A stretch of DNA of 64,000 nucleotides from Paeniglutamicibacter gangotriensis Lz1y. Lineage in GTDB: Bacteria > Actinomycetota > Actinomycetes > Actinomycetales > Micrococcaceae. How positions within the stretch are numbered: the first letter of the stretch is position 1; each line of letters begins with the position of its first letter. The position numbers were made by a program, and so were the translations under genes. The notes beneath the pieces were generated by a model. It was not told the DNA's origin, ran no database searches, and worked only from the letters and a program-made list of their open reading frames with translations. The DNA lies in assembly GCF_000348945.1 (NCBI RefSeq), contig NZ_AOCK01000003.1:186001-250000 (forward strand), in the 5' to 3' direction. Shown piece by piece: positions 1 through 8,151 of this stretch.

Positions 1-443
1 TGGACCCTCAAACCGACAAGCGCCCGCTGGTGCTCCTTGCACCTGGCGTTGAAACCGCCACCGAGATGTGGGACCACCTCATCCGGGTGGGAATCGACAA
101 CGTCGCTGGATATATCACCTCCCTGGATGGCCTGCCGGTCCACACCCCGGAAACCCTGGCCCCTGCCGATCTGGCAGGATTCGATGCCGCCATGCTGCTG
201 GACGTACGAAACAAGACCGAACACACCGCCGGACACATCCCCGGCTCCAAACAGCTCAACGCCGGACGGGTGCTCTGGCACACCGACCAGCTTCCGGCCG
301 ACGGGGCGATCGTGAGCTACTGCCAGTCCGGTGTCCGCAATTCCGTGGCCGCCTCCGCTCTGCGCCGCGCCGGACACAACGTCGTCGAACTGACCGGCAG
401 CTACGCCGGATGGAACGCCTGGAAACAAACGCAGGACGCCTAG
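1..443 (+). CDS. C-terminal part of a rhodanese-domain (probably MBL-fold/rhodanese fusion) protein, 5' partial
   Basis: The frame is open from the window edge (first whole codon at 3), so the start lies outside. The visible 146 residues end in a rhodanese domain with the Cys loop CQSGVR (near base 322), the persulfide-carrying site. The residues before it resemble the C-terminal end of an MBL-fold persulfide dioxygenase-type hydrolase, which in many actinobacteria is fused to or followed by rhodanese, but the catalytic MBL part is not visible, so that is inference. It heads a same-strand run of two further rhodanese proteins and a TauE-type exporter, which suggests sulfide/persulfide oxidation and sulfite export. 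The internal GTG at 30 is a Val codon, not a convincing start. Confidence 0.75.
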   Translation, partial: DPQTDKRPLVLLAPGVETATEMWDHLIRVGIDNVAGYITSLDGLPVHTPETLAPADLAGFDAAMLLDVRNKTEHTAGHIPGSKQLNAGRVLWHTDQLPADGAIVSYCQSGVRNSVAASALRRAGHNVVELTGSYAGWNAWKQTQDA

Positions 444-511
444 GCGTCCCGAACCCGACCACCCACCCTCAAGTTTTCGGTTCCTCGTCCGTCCTTTCGG
501 ATACGGGACCG

Positions 512-529
512 GCCGGGCCCCCGCCCGGC
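512..529 (+). other. GC hairpin in the leader of the second rhodanese gene
   Basis: Perfect 7-bp inverted repeat GCCGGGC/GCCCGGC with a four-C loop. It sits just before the AGAAAGG Shine-Dalgarno stretch of the gene starting at 548. It could stabilise a processed mRNA end or modulate translation; no T run follows, so it is not a classical terminator. Confidence 0.35.
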
Positions 530-547
530 AGAAAGGGCCCCAAAGCC

Positions 548-1132
548 ATGAACACGAATCCCCAGACCACCAGCCCCTCAGAGCTCAAGGAATGGATCAC
601 TTCCGGCGCCGACGTCGTCGTGCTCGACGTACGTTCCGCAGCCGAATTCGAAACCCTGCACATCAGAGGCTCCTACAACATTCCCCTCCCGCTGCTTGCC
701 GAGCACACCGAGGAACTCGCCGCAAGACTCGACACCAAGGTGGTGCTGGTCTGCCAGTCCGGCGTGCGCGCCACCGAGGCCCACGCAAACCTCGCTTCGG
801 TCGGCTTCGGCAACGCACATGTCCTGGCCGGCGGTGTCCCCTCTTACCAACTAGCCGGCGGGGAAACCGTTGAGGGTTCCAAGCGCTGGGCCCTGGAGCG
901 CCAGGTGCGCATGACCGCCGGAACCCTCGTGGTCGCCGGGCTGGCCGGGGGCAAGTTCCTCTCCCCGCAGCTGCGCACCGTCGCCGGCCTCATCGGCGCC
1001 GGACTGACCTTCTCCGCTGCCACCAATACCTGCGCCATGGGCAAGGCCCTGTCCAAGATGCCGTGGAACAAAACCGGCAACGAGCCAACCCGGGAATCGG
1101 TCATCGCCCAGCTTCCGGCCAGCAGGTCCTAG
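548..1132 (+). CDS. Rhodanese-like protein with C-terminal DUF2892-type membrane segment
   Basis: 194 residues. The N-terminal ~100 residues form a rhodanese domain with the active-site loop CQSGVRA; the C-terminal part has two hydrophobic stretches (TAGTLVVAGLAGG and VAGLIGAGLTFSAATN) ending in a Cys-containing tail, the architecture of YgaP-like membrane-anchored sulfurtransferases. The expected role is to take sulfane sulfur at Cys and pass it on at the inner face of the membrane. The ATG at 548 is chosen because AGAAAGG lies upstream and the rhodanese fold starts directly after it; the open frame runs further upstream but only as a shadow of the preceding gene. It is the second of four genes in a likely sulfur operon. 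Confidence 0.85.
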   Translation: MNTNPQTTSPSELKEWITSGADVVVLDVRSAAEFETLHIRGSYNIPLPLLAEHTEELAARLDTKVVLVCQSGVRATEAHANLASVGFGNAHVLAGGVPSYQLAGGETVEGSKRWALERQVRMTAGTLVVAGLAGGKFLSPQLRTVAGLIGAGLTFSAATNTCAMGKALSKMPWNKTGNEPTRESVIAQLPASRS

Positions 1133-1169
1133 CGACTTCCTGGGACCCCGTCGTCCGTTCACCCGGTTT

Positions 1170-1198
1170 CCGGCTCGGACCTCACCTTTCCGAGCCGG
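1170..1198 (+). other. Intergenic hairpin between rhodanese genes
   Basis: Perfect 10-bp inverted repeat (CCGGCTCGGA and TCCGAGCCGG) with a 9-nt loop, in the 101-bp gap between two rhodanese genes. No T run follows, so an mRNA-stabilising or attenuating role is more likely than termination. Confidence 0.35.
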
Positions 1199-1233
1199 GA
1201 AGCACCTGCCCGGCACCTCACGAAGGAACAGCC

Positions 1234-1530
1234 ATGCCCGATATCACCGTCATTGACGCCGAAAAGCGTCGTGCCGAAGACCAGCTCCTCGACGTCCGCG
1301 AAGATTTCGAAGTTGCCGCGGGCATGATCCCCGGCGCCATCCACATCCCCATGGGGGAGCTGAACAGCCGACTGGCGGAGATCGACCAGTTCCGTCCAGT
1401 CATCGTGGTCTGCCGCAGCGGAAACCGCAGCTCCCGCGTCGCCGCGGCATTGACGGCTGCAGGGTTCGCAGCCGACAACATGGCCGGCGGCATGAGCGCA
1501 TGGCAGCGCGCCGGCCTGCCCGTCGGCTAG
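1234..1530 (+). CDS. Single-domain rhodanese sulfurtransferase
   Basis: 98 residues, a stand-alone rhodanese domain of the GlpE size class. The persulfide-forming loop reads CRSGNRSS, and the ending GGMSAWQRAGLPV is the standard rhodanese C-terminus. The start ATG at 1234 has GAAGGA 8 nt upstream. It is soluble, with no signal or membrane segment. It is the third rhodanese in a row, so the operon probably shuttles sulfane sulfur through several carriers, with the exporter directly downstream removing the sulfite product. Confidence 0.9.
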   Translation: MPDITVIDAEKRRAEDQLLDVREDFEVAAGMIPGAIHIPMGELNSRLAEIDQFRPVIVVCRSGNRSSRVAAALTAAGFAADNMAGGMSAWQRAGLPVG

Positions 1531-1599
1531 CGAAAACTCCACGACGACCACCATCCTCCGCGCGCAGACCCGACGCCCGACCCTGCAAGGATTTTCTCC

Positions 1600-2499
1600 A
1601 TGACCCTTACCCTCGCACTCACCCTCCTGCTTTCGGTGCTGATCGGGCTCTCGCTCGGCCTGCTCGGTGGGGGCGGGTCCATCCTCACCGTCCCGATCCT
1701 CACCTATGTTGCAGGCATGAGTCCCAAGGAAGCCATCGCCGCGTCCCTCTTCGTGGTCGGGGTGACCAGTGCGGTCAGCGCCGTGGACCACGCCCGCAAC
1801 AAACGCGTGCGATGGCGCACCGGCCTCGTCTTCGGTGCCGCGGGCATGGCCGGGGCCTTCGGAGGCGGCCTGCTGGGCGGACACCTCCCCGGAACCGTCC
1901 TCATGATCGCGTTCGCGCTGATGATGATCGCCACCTCCCTGGCCATGATCCGCGGCCGCAGGAACTCTTCCCGCGCACCCCTCCCGGGGGATCTGCCCGT
2001 GCCCAAGGTCATCCTCGAGGGCCTGGTTGTCGGTCTGGTCACCGGTTTGGTCGGTGCCGGCGGCGGTTTCCTGGTAGTGCCGGCCCTCGCCCTGCTGGGC
2101 GGTTTGTCGATGCCGGTCGCGGTCGGCACCTCGCTGGTCGTCATCGCCATGAAGTCCTTCGCCGGCCTCGGTGGCTACCTCACCGTGGTGTCCCTGGATT
2201 GGGCGCTAGTCGGCGGGGTCACAGCGGCCGCAATCCTGGGGTCATTCATTGGTGCCCGGCTCGCCGGACGCATCCCTGAATCCTCGTTGCGCAAGGGCTT
2301 TGGCTTCTTCGTGCTCGGCATGGGTGTCTTCGTGCTGTTCCAAGAGCTCCACTCCCCCGCGAACCTCATCCTTGGCATCACCTCCGCCGCCATCGCCGCG
2401 GGTGCCGCGCTGTGCTGGTTCCTCATCCCCGCCTGCCCACTGCGCCGCAGGGGATCCGCGTCCCTTGAAACGGCCGATGTCCACGCCGAAACCCTGTAA
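1600..2499 (+). CDS. TauE/SafE family sulfite exporter
   Basis: 299 residues made of two similar hydrophobic halves with roughly eight membrane segments. The family hallmark GLLGGGGSILTVP occurs near residue 20, and its second copy GLVGAGGGFLVVPAL near residue 150. TauE/SafE proteins export sulfite or sulfoacetate. The short Cys-containing tail (LCWFLIPACPLRR) is a variable part. An AAGGA-like site lies upstream of ATG 1600. Following three rhodanese genes on the same strand, export of sulfite made during persulfide oxidation is the most probable job. Confidence 0.9.
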   Translation: MTLTLALTLLLSVLIGLSLGLLGGGGSILTVPILTYVAGMSPKEAIAASLFVVGVTSAVSAVDHARNKRVRWRTGLVFGAAGMAGAFGGGLLGGHLPGTVLMIAFALMMIATSLAMIRGRRNSSRAPLPGDLPVPKVILEGLVVGLVTGLVGAGGGFLVVPALALLGGLSMPVAVGTSLVVIAMKSFAGLGGYLTVVSLDWALVGGVTAAAILGSFIGARLAGRIPESSLRKGFGFFVLGMGVFVLFQELHSPANLILGITSAAIAAGAALCWFLIPACPLRRRGSASLETADVHAETL

Positions 2500-2650
2500 C
2501 AGGTCCTGAGGGCGAGTTCCAGGCCGCATTCCTGAGTATTGCCAAGCTCAAGGTTTGTGGGAGCTGCGAGCGACGCCAGTCTTGACCATCGACGCAGCTG
2601 CGGCCCCGGGAAGCGATTTGTTCCAAAATATCGTCTGATCGTCAAAGGTC

Positions 2651-2990
2651 TTGCCCGGCCCTCATCTGCATGCCGGGGTCGATCAGCGACCGGCCCGTGA
2701 CCCGCAGCTCTACAACCGCATCGGATTCGCCCATGAACACCGGCAGTCAACCCCGGAGGAACTCACCGCCGTTCTGGCCATACGCTTGCCGCCAGAAGAC
2801 GAGGCCGCCGATGATGGACCGGCCCACGCAAAAGCCATCACGACCATCATCTGGATCATCGGCGGCTACTTCCGCCTCGTCGACCGGCAGCCGACCCGGA
2901 TCGAGCGCGTGCATACGGTGCACAGCTTTACCGGGCTCACGCCGGAAATTGTCGACATCGTGTGGCAGGTCTGCTCATCGGCCATTGAAC
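2651..2990 (+). pseudogene. Remnant of a transposition-associated AAA ATPase (C-terminal part)
   Basis: In the gap between tauE and hutI, one frame reads DPQLYNRIGFAHEHR, then GGYFRLVDRQPTRIER. This matches my recollection of the C-terminal third of actinobacterial IS/Tn ATP-binding proteins (pattern YPQLYSRIGFAHEYR ... GGNFRLLHRLFTQIERI). The Walker motifs and the N-terminal two thirds are absent, and the partial motif MPG before VDQR lies in another frame, so this is a decayed fragment. No partner transposase is visible. Identification is from memory of the family and would need a search. The rest of 2500-3061 holds nothing else recognisable. Confidence 0.55.
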
Positions 2991-3061
2991 GCTGCGAAAA
3001 CCAGGCCACTTACCGTTGCGATTCACCTTCCAGGCAGATCAACAACCCCGGTGCGACCCGC

Positions 3062-4261
3062 CTACAATTTACCGACGACCAAAGCTCCTGCCCGGAACAC
3101 CGGGCCGGACAGGTTCATCCCGGGGCGGTAAGCCAGGTGCGCCACCGCTGGTGCGTTGAGCAACTGAATATCGGCCCGCTTGCCCACTTCAAGGGACCCC
3201 ACCAGATCCTGCACACCCAGGGCGAGCGCTCCCCCATACGTGGCAGCAGTAATGGCTTCCTCAATAGTTAAGCGCATCTGCAAGACCGCGGTGGCCACGC
3301 AAAACGCCATCGAGGAGGTGTAGGAGGTACCGGGGTTGCAATTCGAGGCCAGGGCAATCTGCACCCCGGCATCGATCAGTTCCCGCCCCGGGGCCAGCGG
3401 CTGGCGGGTCGAGAGGTCGCAAGCCGGCAGGCAGGTCGCCACCGTCCCCGCGGCACCCGTTCGTGTTGCTGGGTCCCAGCTCTCCCAGGATCCGGCCAAC
3501 GCTGTCACATCTGCATCATCGAGGTAGTTCACGTGGTCCACGCTGGCCGCACCGAACTCCACGGCAAGCTGTGTTCCGGGACCGGGGCCCAGCTGGTTCC
3601 CGTGTACCCGCAAACCCAGCCCGGCCTGATGGGCGGCTGCGAGCACCTGGCGGGACTGGGCCTCATTGAAGGCCCCGCGCTCGCAAAAGACATCGGCGAA
3701 CTGGACGTACGGGCGGACCCTTTCGAGCATCTCGCCGCAGACCAGGTCCGTGTACTCCTGGGCGTCCATACCGGCCGGGACCAAGTGGGCGCCCAGGAAC
3801 GTCACCTTGTCCACCACGGTGGAGGCGATGCGCGCATGCCTCGCTTCTTCCTCGACGTCCAGCCCGTAGCCGGTCTTGGTTTCGAGGTAGGTGGTTCCCC
3901 CGGCCAGGGCCTCGGCGGCCCTGCCCATCAGCAGGCGAGTCAGGTCGTAGTCGCTGGTCGCCCGCGTGGCGGCGGTGGTGACGGCAATGCCGCCGGCGGC
4001 ATAGTCCTGCCCGGCCATGCGGGCCACGAATTCGGCACTGCGGTCCCCGGCGAACACCAGGTGGCTATGCGAGTCCACCCAGCCCGGCAAAGCTGCCCGA
4101 TATCCGGCGTCGATGACGGTGTCGGCCGCCGGTGCCTGCGCCGCCGAGCCGATCCAGGCGATTTTTTCATCCTCGAGGAGGATTGCGGCGTCCTTGATGA
4201 CCGTGTGGGCGGCGTCGGCGGTGAAGACTTCGGTCAGGTTGGTGATCAGCGTGGTGGTCAT
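3062..4261 (-). CDS. hutI: Imidazolonepropionase
   Basis: 399 residues. It catalyses the third step of histidine degradation, 4-imidazolone-5-propanoate to N-formimidoyl-L-glutamate. It belongs to the amidohydrolase superfamily: the metal-binding HSH (residues 65-67, in GWVDSHSHLVFAG), the TKTGYGL stretch and the C-terminal ASNCNPGTSYTSSM signature are all present, followed by the KRADIQLL end typical of the family. The ATG at 4261 overlaps the stop of hutF (ATGA), so the two are translationally coupled. It is the last gene of the minus-strand hut operon. Confidence 0.95.
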   Translation of the reverse strand: MTTTLITNLTEVFTADAAHTVIKDAAILLEDEKIAWIGSAAQAPAADTVIDAGYRAALPGWVDSHSHLVFAGDRSAEFVARMAGQDYAAGGIAVTTAATRATSDYDLTRLLMGRAAEALAGGTTYLETKTGYGLDVEEEARHARIASTVVDKVTFLGAHLVPAGMDAQEYTDLVCGEMLERVRPYVQFADVFCERGAFNEAQSRQVLAAAHQAGLGLRVHGNQLGPGPGTQLAVEFGAASVDHVNYLDDADVTALAGSWESWDPATRTGAAGTVATCLPACDLSTRQPLAPGRELIDAGVQIALASNCNPGTSYTSSMAFCVATAVLQMRLTIEEAITAATYGGALALGVQDLVGSLEVGKRADIQLLNAPAVAHLAYRPGMNLSGPVFRAGALVVGKL

Positions 4262-5505
4262 GAAAACTCCGGGTTCTGGGTCAAGAAGGCGGTGTAGAGC
4301 TTGGCTGGATCGCCCAGCCGCGTATGGATCCCGTTGAGCGCCACCAGCTGCCCGTTGATGTGCACTTGCGCCACATCCGCGGCGGTGGCGGTGAGTGGTA
4401 GCTGGGTGGTGCGGGAACCGGCGGTCCGCATCGAGTCGGTGCGCACCTGGAGGTGATCGTCGTTGGCTTCCAGGCCCAGGGAGCGCAACCCGGAATCGCG
4501 GGCCGCGGCAGAGAGCTCGGCCGGGGAGAAACGTCCGCGCTGCCCGCTGCGCAACCGTTCCCCGTACTCGAGTCCGCGCTGTTCCAGGTAGGGGTCCAGC
4601 ACCGCGTGCTGGTCGCTGCCCAGGGCGATGTGCGCCCCGGCATCGGCAAGTTCCCGCGCCGGGCCGATCCCGTCACCCAGGTCCGCCTCGGTGGTGGGGC
4701 ACATGACGATATTTGCCTGTGCCAAGCCCAGGGCCTTGATGTCTGCCTCGCTCAGGTGCGTGGCGTGCACCGCTGAGAGTCTGACATCGAGCAATCCGGC
4801 ACCGTCCAGCACCCCGGTGGGGCTGACACCGTACGCCGCGGCGCAGGCCAGGTTTTCTGCTGGTTGTTCGGAGAGGTGGATGTGCAGCGGCTCGCCCGGA
4901 TCCAGGTCTGCGGCGATGGCTGCCATGTCCTGGTCGGTGAGGGCTCGCACCGAGTGGATCGCGGCACCCAGGCTCAGCAATCCCGCCCCGGCGTCGAGTT
5001 CTGCCAGGGCGGTGCCCAGCCGGCGGTGACGCTCCAGCCAGCCGGCGACGGTGCCGTCGCTGAAGCGTCGTTGGGTCGCTTCTAGCTCCAGCACCGCTCC
5101 GTCGGGACCCAGACCGCCCTGCAGGTAGCAGGTATCAAGGAGCACCAGTCGGATGCCTGCATCCAGGGCCGCCTGGCCCAGGGCCAGTTCCATGGCGTGC
5201 GGCTCGGTGTCCGAGCCCGGTGCGCCATAGGGTGTCCCGTCGTGCTGGTGGTGCAGGTAGTGGAACTCGCCCACCGCGCTGTATCCGCTGCACACCATCT
5301 CGGCGAAGACGGCGGTGGCAAGTTGTTGGTACGCGGCAGGGGTCAGCGCATGGGCGTACCTGTACATGTGTTCGCGCCAGGTCCAGAAGGTGCCGGCCCC
5401 ACCGTCCTCACCCTCGTGGGTGCGCCCGCGAAGGATCCGGTGAAACGCATGGGAGTGCGCGTTGACCGGGGCCGGGACCCTGACGGTGGTTGGCTCGGTG
5501 CTCAC
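4258..5505 (-). CDS. hutF: Formimidoylglutamate deiminase
   Basis: 415 residues from the GTG at 5505. It converts N-formimidoyl-glutamate to N-formyl-glutamate plus ammonia, the deiminase branch of histidine catabolism. Visible are the metal site NAHSHAFHR near the N-terminus, the HATHLSEADI region, MCPTTEADLGDG and the LGSDQHAVLDP motif, all characteristic of HutF. The start GTG overlaps the stop of the upstream M20 gene (GTGA). Compared with typical ~450-residue HutF, the N-terminal beta-sandwich strands before HSH are almost absent: only about 16 residues precede the motif. The open frame continues upstream but only inside the neighbouring gene. Either the protein is truly short at the N-terminus or an unusual start is used inside the M20 gene. 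Confidence 0.92.
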   Translation of the reverse strand: MSTEPTTVRVPAPVNAHSHAFHRILRGRTHEGEDGGAGTFWTWREHMYRYAHALTPAAYQQLATAVFAEMVCSGYSAVGEFHYLHHQHDGTPYGAPGSDTEPHAMELALGQAALDAGIRLVLLDTCYLQGGLGPDGAVLELEATQRRFSDGTVAGWLERHRRLGTALAELDAGAGLLSLGAAIHSVRALTDQDMAAIAADLDPGEPLHIHLSEQPAENLACAAAYGVSPTGVLDGAGLLDVRLSAVHATHLSEADIKALGLAQANIVMCPTTEADLGDGIGPARELADAGAHIALGSDQHAVLDPYLEQRGLEYGERLRSGQRGRFSPAELSAAARDSGLRSLGLEANDDHLQVRTDSMRTAGSRTTQLPLTATAADVAQVHINGQLVALNGIHTRLGDPAKLYTAFLTQNPEFS

Positions 5506-6788
5506 AGCAGATCCTCTAGGGCATCGGCCAGCGCCACGACTCCCGCCGAGGCGTCGTCGTCTTCGACGTACTCCTGAGGGGAATGGCTGATCCCGGAAGG
5601 GTTGCGCACATAGAGCATCCCGGAAGGAACCAACGCCGCCAGCACCCCCGCGTCGTGGCCTGCACCGGTGGGAAGCAGCGGGGCACCGGGCACCAGCCGG
5701 CGTACCGACTGGGCCAGCGAGCGGGTGAGCCCCGCATCGAAGTGCACGGTGTTGGAGAAGGATTCCTCGGTGAGGTGCACCGTGCAGCCCTCGAATGCCG
5801 CGAGCTTCTGTGCCTGCCCATGGATCTTTTCCACCAGCATCGCCGTGACGGCGTCCTCCGGGTGGCGGACATCGAGCCACAGATCCACCCTGGAGGCAAT
5901 CACATTGGTGCCCCCGGGAACCGGCTCCAACCGGCCCACGGTGGCCCGGGCGTTGTCCTGCGCCGATCCGATGCTGCGCACCGCGACGATGGTCTGGGCC
6001 GCGGCGATCATCGGATCCGAGCGGTCGGCCATCAGCGTGGTTCCTGCGTGGTTGCCCTGACCGGAGAAGGACAGCCGCCAGCGCCCGTGGCCCAGGATGG
6101 TATCCCCCACCGCGATGGCCGGGCCGCGCCCCGCATGATCGGTGTGCTCCTCGGAGTTCAGCCCCTTGCCCTGCTCCACGTGGAGCTCGATGAAGTCCCC
6201 GATCTGGGCCAGTGCCGTCTCGTCCCTGCCCATCCGGGCCGGGTCCAGGCCGTGCGCCGTCGCCACCTCGGCGAAGGTGTTGCCCTGCTCATCGCGCAGG
6301 TTCAGCGCCCTGACCGGGTCGATGGCCCCGGTCAGCAGGCGCGAACCCAAACAGGCGACCCCAAAGCGGGAGCCTTCCTCCTCGGGAAACACCGTGATGG
6401 CCATGGCACGGTTGCGCACCAGCTCTCCGGAGGCTTCGCGCGCGGCGAGCTGATCGTAGGCGGCCAGCGCACTGGCGACTCCCAACGGTCCGTCAAAGGC
6501 CCCGCCACCGGGCACCGAGTCCAGGTGGGAGCCGGTGACCAGGGCGCCGCGGCGCGAGGCAGCATTTTTGGCCGAGCCGGGAAGATCCCACCAGGCCCAG
6601 ATGATGCCGTTGGCATCGGTGGAAACTTCCAGCGACCGGCCGGTGGCCTCGGCGATGAACCATTCGCGCAGCGTGTTTTCGGCGGCCGAATACACGGGGC
6701 GCGAATAGCCGCCGCGCTTGGCATCGCGGCCGATGTCTTCGATGGCCCCCAGCAGGGAGTTGACTCTTTGGCTGTGCACGTTGTTCAT
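5502..6788 (-). CDS. M20-family amidohydrolase (allantoate amidohydrolase-like); probable formylglutamate hydrolase
   Basis: 428 residues. Family marks of the AllC/hydantoinase-carbamoylase M20 group are present: GSHLDSVPGGGAFDGPLG (metal-binding His and Asp), the EEGSRFG glutamates, ELHVEQGKGL, and GAGHDAGVLA with a His-Asp pair near the end. ATG 6788 is chosen because the M20 fold starts there; the frame extends only a little further. It lies between yjiH and hutF and overlaps hutF by GTGA. HutF makes N-formylglutamate and no hutG is seen in the window, so I infer that this enzyme removes the formyl group to release glutamate. Automated annotation as allantoate amidohydrolase would be misleading here. 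Confidence 0.85.
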   Translation of the reverse strand: MNNVHSQRVNSLLGAIEDIGRDAKRGGYSRPVYSAAENTLREWFIAEATGRSLEVSTDANGIIWAWWDLPGSAKNAASRRGALVTGSHLDSVPGGGAFDGPLGVASALAAYDQLAAREASGELVRNRAMAITVFPEEEGSRFGVACLGSRLLTGAIDPVRALNLRDEQGNTFAEVATAHGLDPARMGRDETALAQIGDFIELHVEQGKGLNSEEHTDHAGRGPAIAVGDTILGHGRWRLSFSGQGNHAGTTLMADRSDPMIAAAQTIVAVRSIGSAQDNARATVGRLEPVPGGTNVIASRVDLWLDVRHPEDAVTAMLVEKIHGQAQKLAAFEGCTVHLTEESFSNTVHFDAGLTRSLAQSVRRLVPGAPLLPTGAGHDAGVLAALVPSGMLYVRNPSGISHSPQEYVEDDDASAGVVALADALEDLL

Positions 6789-6793
6789 GATTC

Positions 6794-8143
6794 CTATCTG
6801 CCGACCATCAGGTAGGCAATCGGGCTGGCAATGAGAATGGTCAGGGCCACGCGTTGGGCCCAAATGACAACCAGGTGCCAGACCTTCAACGGTATCCGGG
6901 TTGCCAGGATGCAGGGCACCACGGCGGAGAAGAAGATGATCGCCGAAACGCAGACCACGCCGATGACCAGGCGCAAATGCTCGGATTCGTGGCCGGCGAC
7001 CACGGTGGCGGGCAGGAACATCTCGGCGATGCCCACGGCGGAGGCCTTGGCGGCCAACAGCGGATCCGGCAATCCAACGACCCAGGTGAAGGGGAGGAAG
7101 ATGTAGCCCAACCAGTCAAAGACCGGGGTGAAGCGGGCCAGCAGCAAGCCGATCAGCCCGACCGACAGGATCGAGGGCAGGATTGCCATGGCCATCAGCA
7201 CCCCGTCCTTGAAGTTGTCGCGCACATTGGCGCCCAGCTTCGGGGCGGTGGCGAGCATCCCCAGGGCATCGCGCCATGCGGTGGCCAAGCGCCGGGATTT
7301 CACCATTTCCTCGGGTTGGGCGGTGGCGGACCAGAAGTAGCTGTCCTCGATCTTGCTCAGCGGTGGGATGCGGACCACGATCGCGGTGACCAGGAACGTC
7401 ACAGCGAAGGTGAGGAAGAAGTAGGGCAGCCACAGGTGCATGATCTCCAACGTCTTGGCCACGATCAGCATGAAGGTGACCGAGACGGTGGAGAATCCGG
7501 TGGCAATGATCGCCGATTCGCGTCCGGTGTAGCGCCCGGACTGGTACATCCGATCGGTGATCAGCAGGCCCAGCGAGTAGCTGCCCACGAACGAGGCCAC
7601 CGCGTCGATGGCCGAGCGGCCCGGGGTGCGCCAGAGCGGGCGCATGACGCGCTGGACCAGCACCCCGACGAATTCCATCAGCCCGTAGCCCACCAGCAGG
7701 GCCAGAAAAACTGCACCAATGGGAACGATCATGCCCACCGGTATCACCAGCTTGTTGAACAGGAACGGTCCAAGGTCCGGATCGAAGAGCAATGCAGGGC
7801 CCACGTTGAACACCAGCATCGTGCCGGTGGCCAGGCCCAAGATGTTCAGGAACGCAAAAAGTGTCTTGACCCCTGAGTCCTTCCAGCGCCCGGAGGCGAA
7901 GGGGTAAATCGTTCCGGCCAGGATCAGTCCCAGGATCAGGTACTTGACCGCGGGTCCGAGCATGGCGGTGATCCAGCTGACCAGGTGGTCTAGCGGGATG
8001 GTGTTTTTCCCGCCGATGGTGATCGGAATGAAGAACATGAAGATCCCGATGAGACTGTAGACGAAGAACCGCCACAACCCCCGAGGCTTCTCGCCGATAT
8101 CTGCTTGTTCCAGGCGCGTCCCGATGGTGCCGTCGTTGGCCAT
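6794..8143 (-). CDS. YjiH-family membrane transporter, candidate histidine/urocanate permease
   Basis: 449 residues with about ten to eleven hydrophobic segments, starting with FFVYSLIGIFMFFIPITIGG after a short cytoplasmic N-terminus. The segment GSYSLGLLITDRMYQSGRYT and the following STVSVTFMLIVAKT match the YjiH/nucleoside-recognition-like membrane family. It is placed between hutU and the M20 amidohydrolase in the hut operon, so uptake of histidine or urocanate is the likely job, but the substrate is not evident from sequence. The stop is 5 bp before the downstream ATG, so co-transcription is certain in practice. Confidence 0.85.
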   Translation of the reverse strand: MANDGTIGTRLEQADIGEKPRGLWRFFVYSLIGIFMFFIPITIGGKNTIPLDHLVSWITAMLGPAVKYLILGLILAGTIYPFASGRWKDSGVKTLFAFLNILGLATGTMLVFNVGPALLFDPDLGPFLFNKLVIPVGMIVPIGAVFLALLVGYGLMEFVGVLVQRVMRPLWRTPGRSAIDAVASFVGSYSLGLLITDRMYQSGRYTGRESAIIATGFSTVSVTFMLIVAKTLEIMHLWLPYFFLTFAVTFLVTAIVVRIPPLSKIEDSYFWSATAQPEEMVKSRRLATAWRDALGMLATAPKLGANVRDNFKDGVLMAMAILPSILSVGLIGLLLARFTPVFDWLGYIFLPFTWVVGLPDPLLAAKASAVGIAEMFLPATVVAGHESEHLRLVIGVVCVSAIIFFSAVVPCILATRIPLKVWHLVVIWAQRVALTILIASPIAYLMVGR

Positions 8144-8151
8144 GGAAGCTC

